64,000 bases of DNA from CAVORB01 sp963736235. Its GTDB lineage: Bacteria; Pseudomonadota; Gammaproteobacteria; Chromatiales; Chromatiaceae. Shown here one piece after another: positions 63,615 through 64,000 of the stretch (positions are counted from its first letter, which is position 1; every line of letters begins with the position of its first letter). Location: contig CAVTOR010000003.1 of assembly GCA_963736235.1 (NCBI GenBank), positions 1 to 64,000 of the forward strand, read 5' to 3'. The notes beneath the pieces are model-generated. The model saw only the letters and a list, made by a program, of their open reading frames with translations, was not told the origin of the DNA and ran no database searches. The position numbers and the translations under genes are program-made.

Positions 63615-64000
63615 CTAGCCCGCCTGAGCTTGGAGGGACGGCGAACGGTGCCGGGAGTTGTCGGTCATGCGCAGGTAGTCGAAGACCAGGCGGACATTGC
63701 GCGCCAGGCGCTGGATGGTCGCGGCGACGGTATCGCGGGACTTGGACCTGATGGCACCGGTGGCGAAGCGGCGTAGGGCGGTAATGTTCTCGGGACCGTG
63801 TCCGGTGCGGATGGTGCGGCGATCCTCGTCCCAGTTCCAGTCGAGGATGTAGTGGCAGCCGTTCTCGACGGTCCAGTGGCCGCGGTTGAAGGCCAGGATG
63901 GCCGCGGCGCTGGCGGTTGTCGGGGAATGGCTGGTGATGCCGTAGACGGTTTCGGTCGAGCTCTGGCCGGTGGTCTTCTCGATGGTGGGGCGGGCGATGA
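63615..64000 (-). CDS. ISAs1-type transposase, C-terminal part
   Basis: The last about 128 codons of a transposase running in from beyond the right edge. It contains RPTIEKTTGQSSTETVYGIT, the closing region FNRGHWTVENGCHYILDWNW and DEDRRTIRTGHGPENITALR, and ends RLVFDYLRMTDNSRH before a short tail. These are standard for the ISAs1/H-repeat transposase family. The frame is open throughout. Confidence 0.88.
   Translation of the reverse strand, partial: IARPTIEKTTGQSSTETVYGITSHSPTTASAAAILAFNRGHWTVENGCHYILDWNWDEDRRTIRTGHGPENITALRRFATGAIRSKSRDTVAATIQRLARNVRLVFDYLRMTDNSRHRSPSLQAQAG

Overview
The window is about 64 kb of GC-rich bacterial chromosome. Its gene content fits a gammaproteobacterium: the rlmH-maf-rng-yhdP-nitrilase-tldD-pmbA cluster, a DUF2782 protein, a cytochrome c5-like protein, B12-dependent MetH, aerobic HemF and a MlaC-like protein. 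An Ectothiorhodospiraceae/Chromatiales-type organism is my guess from the gene mix; no marker in the window settles it.

Layout. 1-5.1 kb: a very large fused exonuclease-RecQ-UvrD helicase gene on the minus strand, running off the left edge. 5.3-6.7 kb: an IS3-type element. 7.5-10.9 kb: tRNA-Arg, a membrane-anchored cytochrome c, rep helicase and a DUF2782 protein. 10.9-15.5 kb: a TRAP permease pair, a PilZ protein, a small amidohydrolase and a DmeF-type cation efflux pump. 15.5-23.1 kb: polA, an unknown gene, a GH17-GT2 glucan synthase and a GT39-like glycosyltransferase. 23.4-29.2 kb: envelope and unknown genes (DUF4389, DUF5666, DUF6502, small secreted proteins, a glycine-zipper lipoprotein) with an IS1182-type transposase among them. 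29.3-44.2 kb: metH and then the conserved housekeeping cluster. 44.5-49.8 kb: an exported ParB-like protein between REP-like repeats, and a CheB-CheR-PAS-kinase-REC hybrid. 49.9-56.7 kb: a tetrapyrrole/shikimate region (hemB, aroE, hemF) with thioredoxin-like, MlaC-like and cupin genes. 56.7-60.4 kb: two nested group II introns directly behind the rpsT terminator. 60.5-64 kb: rpsT, a di-heme peroxidase, a rhomboid protease, an exonuclease remnant and the end of an ISAs1-type transposase.

The most striking object is the nested intron pair. The outer intron (about 60433 to 56739, minus strand) carries a reverse transcriptase whose YADD catalytic motif is split by a second, complete group II intron (59255 to 57386). 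Precise removal of the inner intron rejoins the split cysteine codon after YADD and gives one 488-codon open frame. The outer intron starts at the first base after the T-tract of the rpsT terminator, the usual site of group IIC introns. The inner intron's own reverse transcriptase carries a stop codon and a frameshift.

Several genes that are normally intact (polA, tldD, the RecQ fusion, the glucan synthase, the amidohydrolase, the CheB-CheR kinase) are interrupted by single-base indels. Many of these may be consensus errors in the assembly rather than real pseudogenes, and the entries below say where each break lies.
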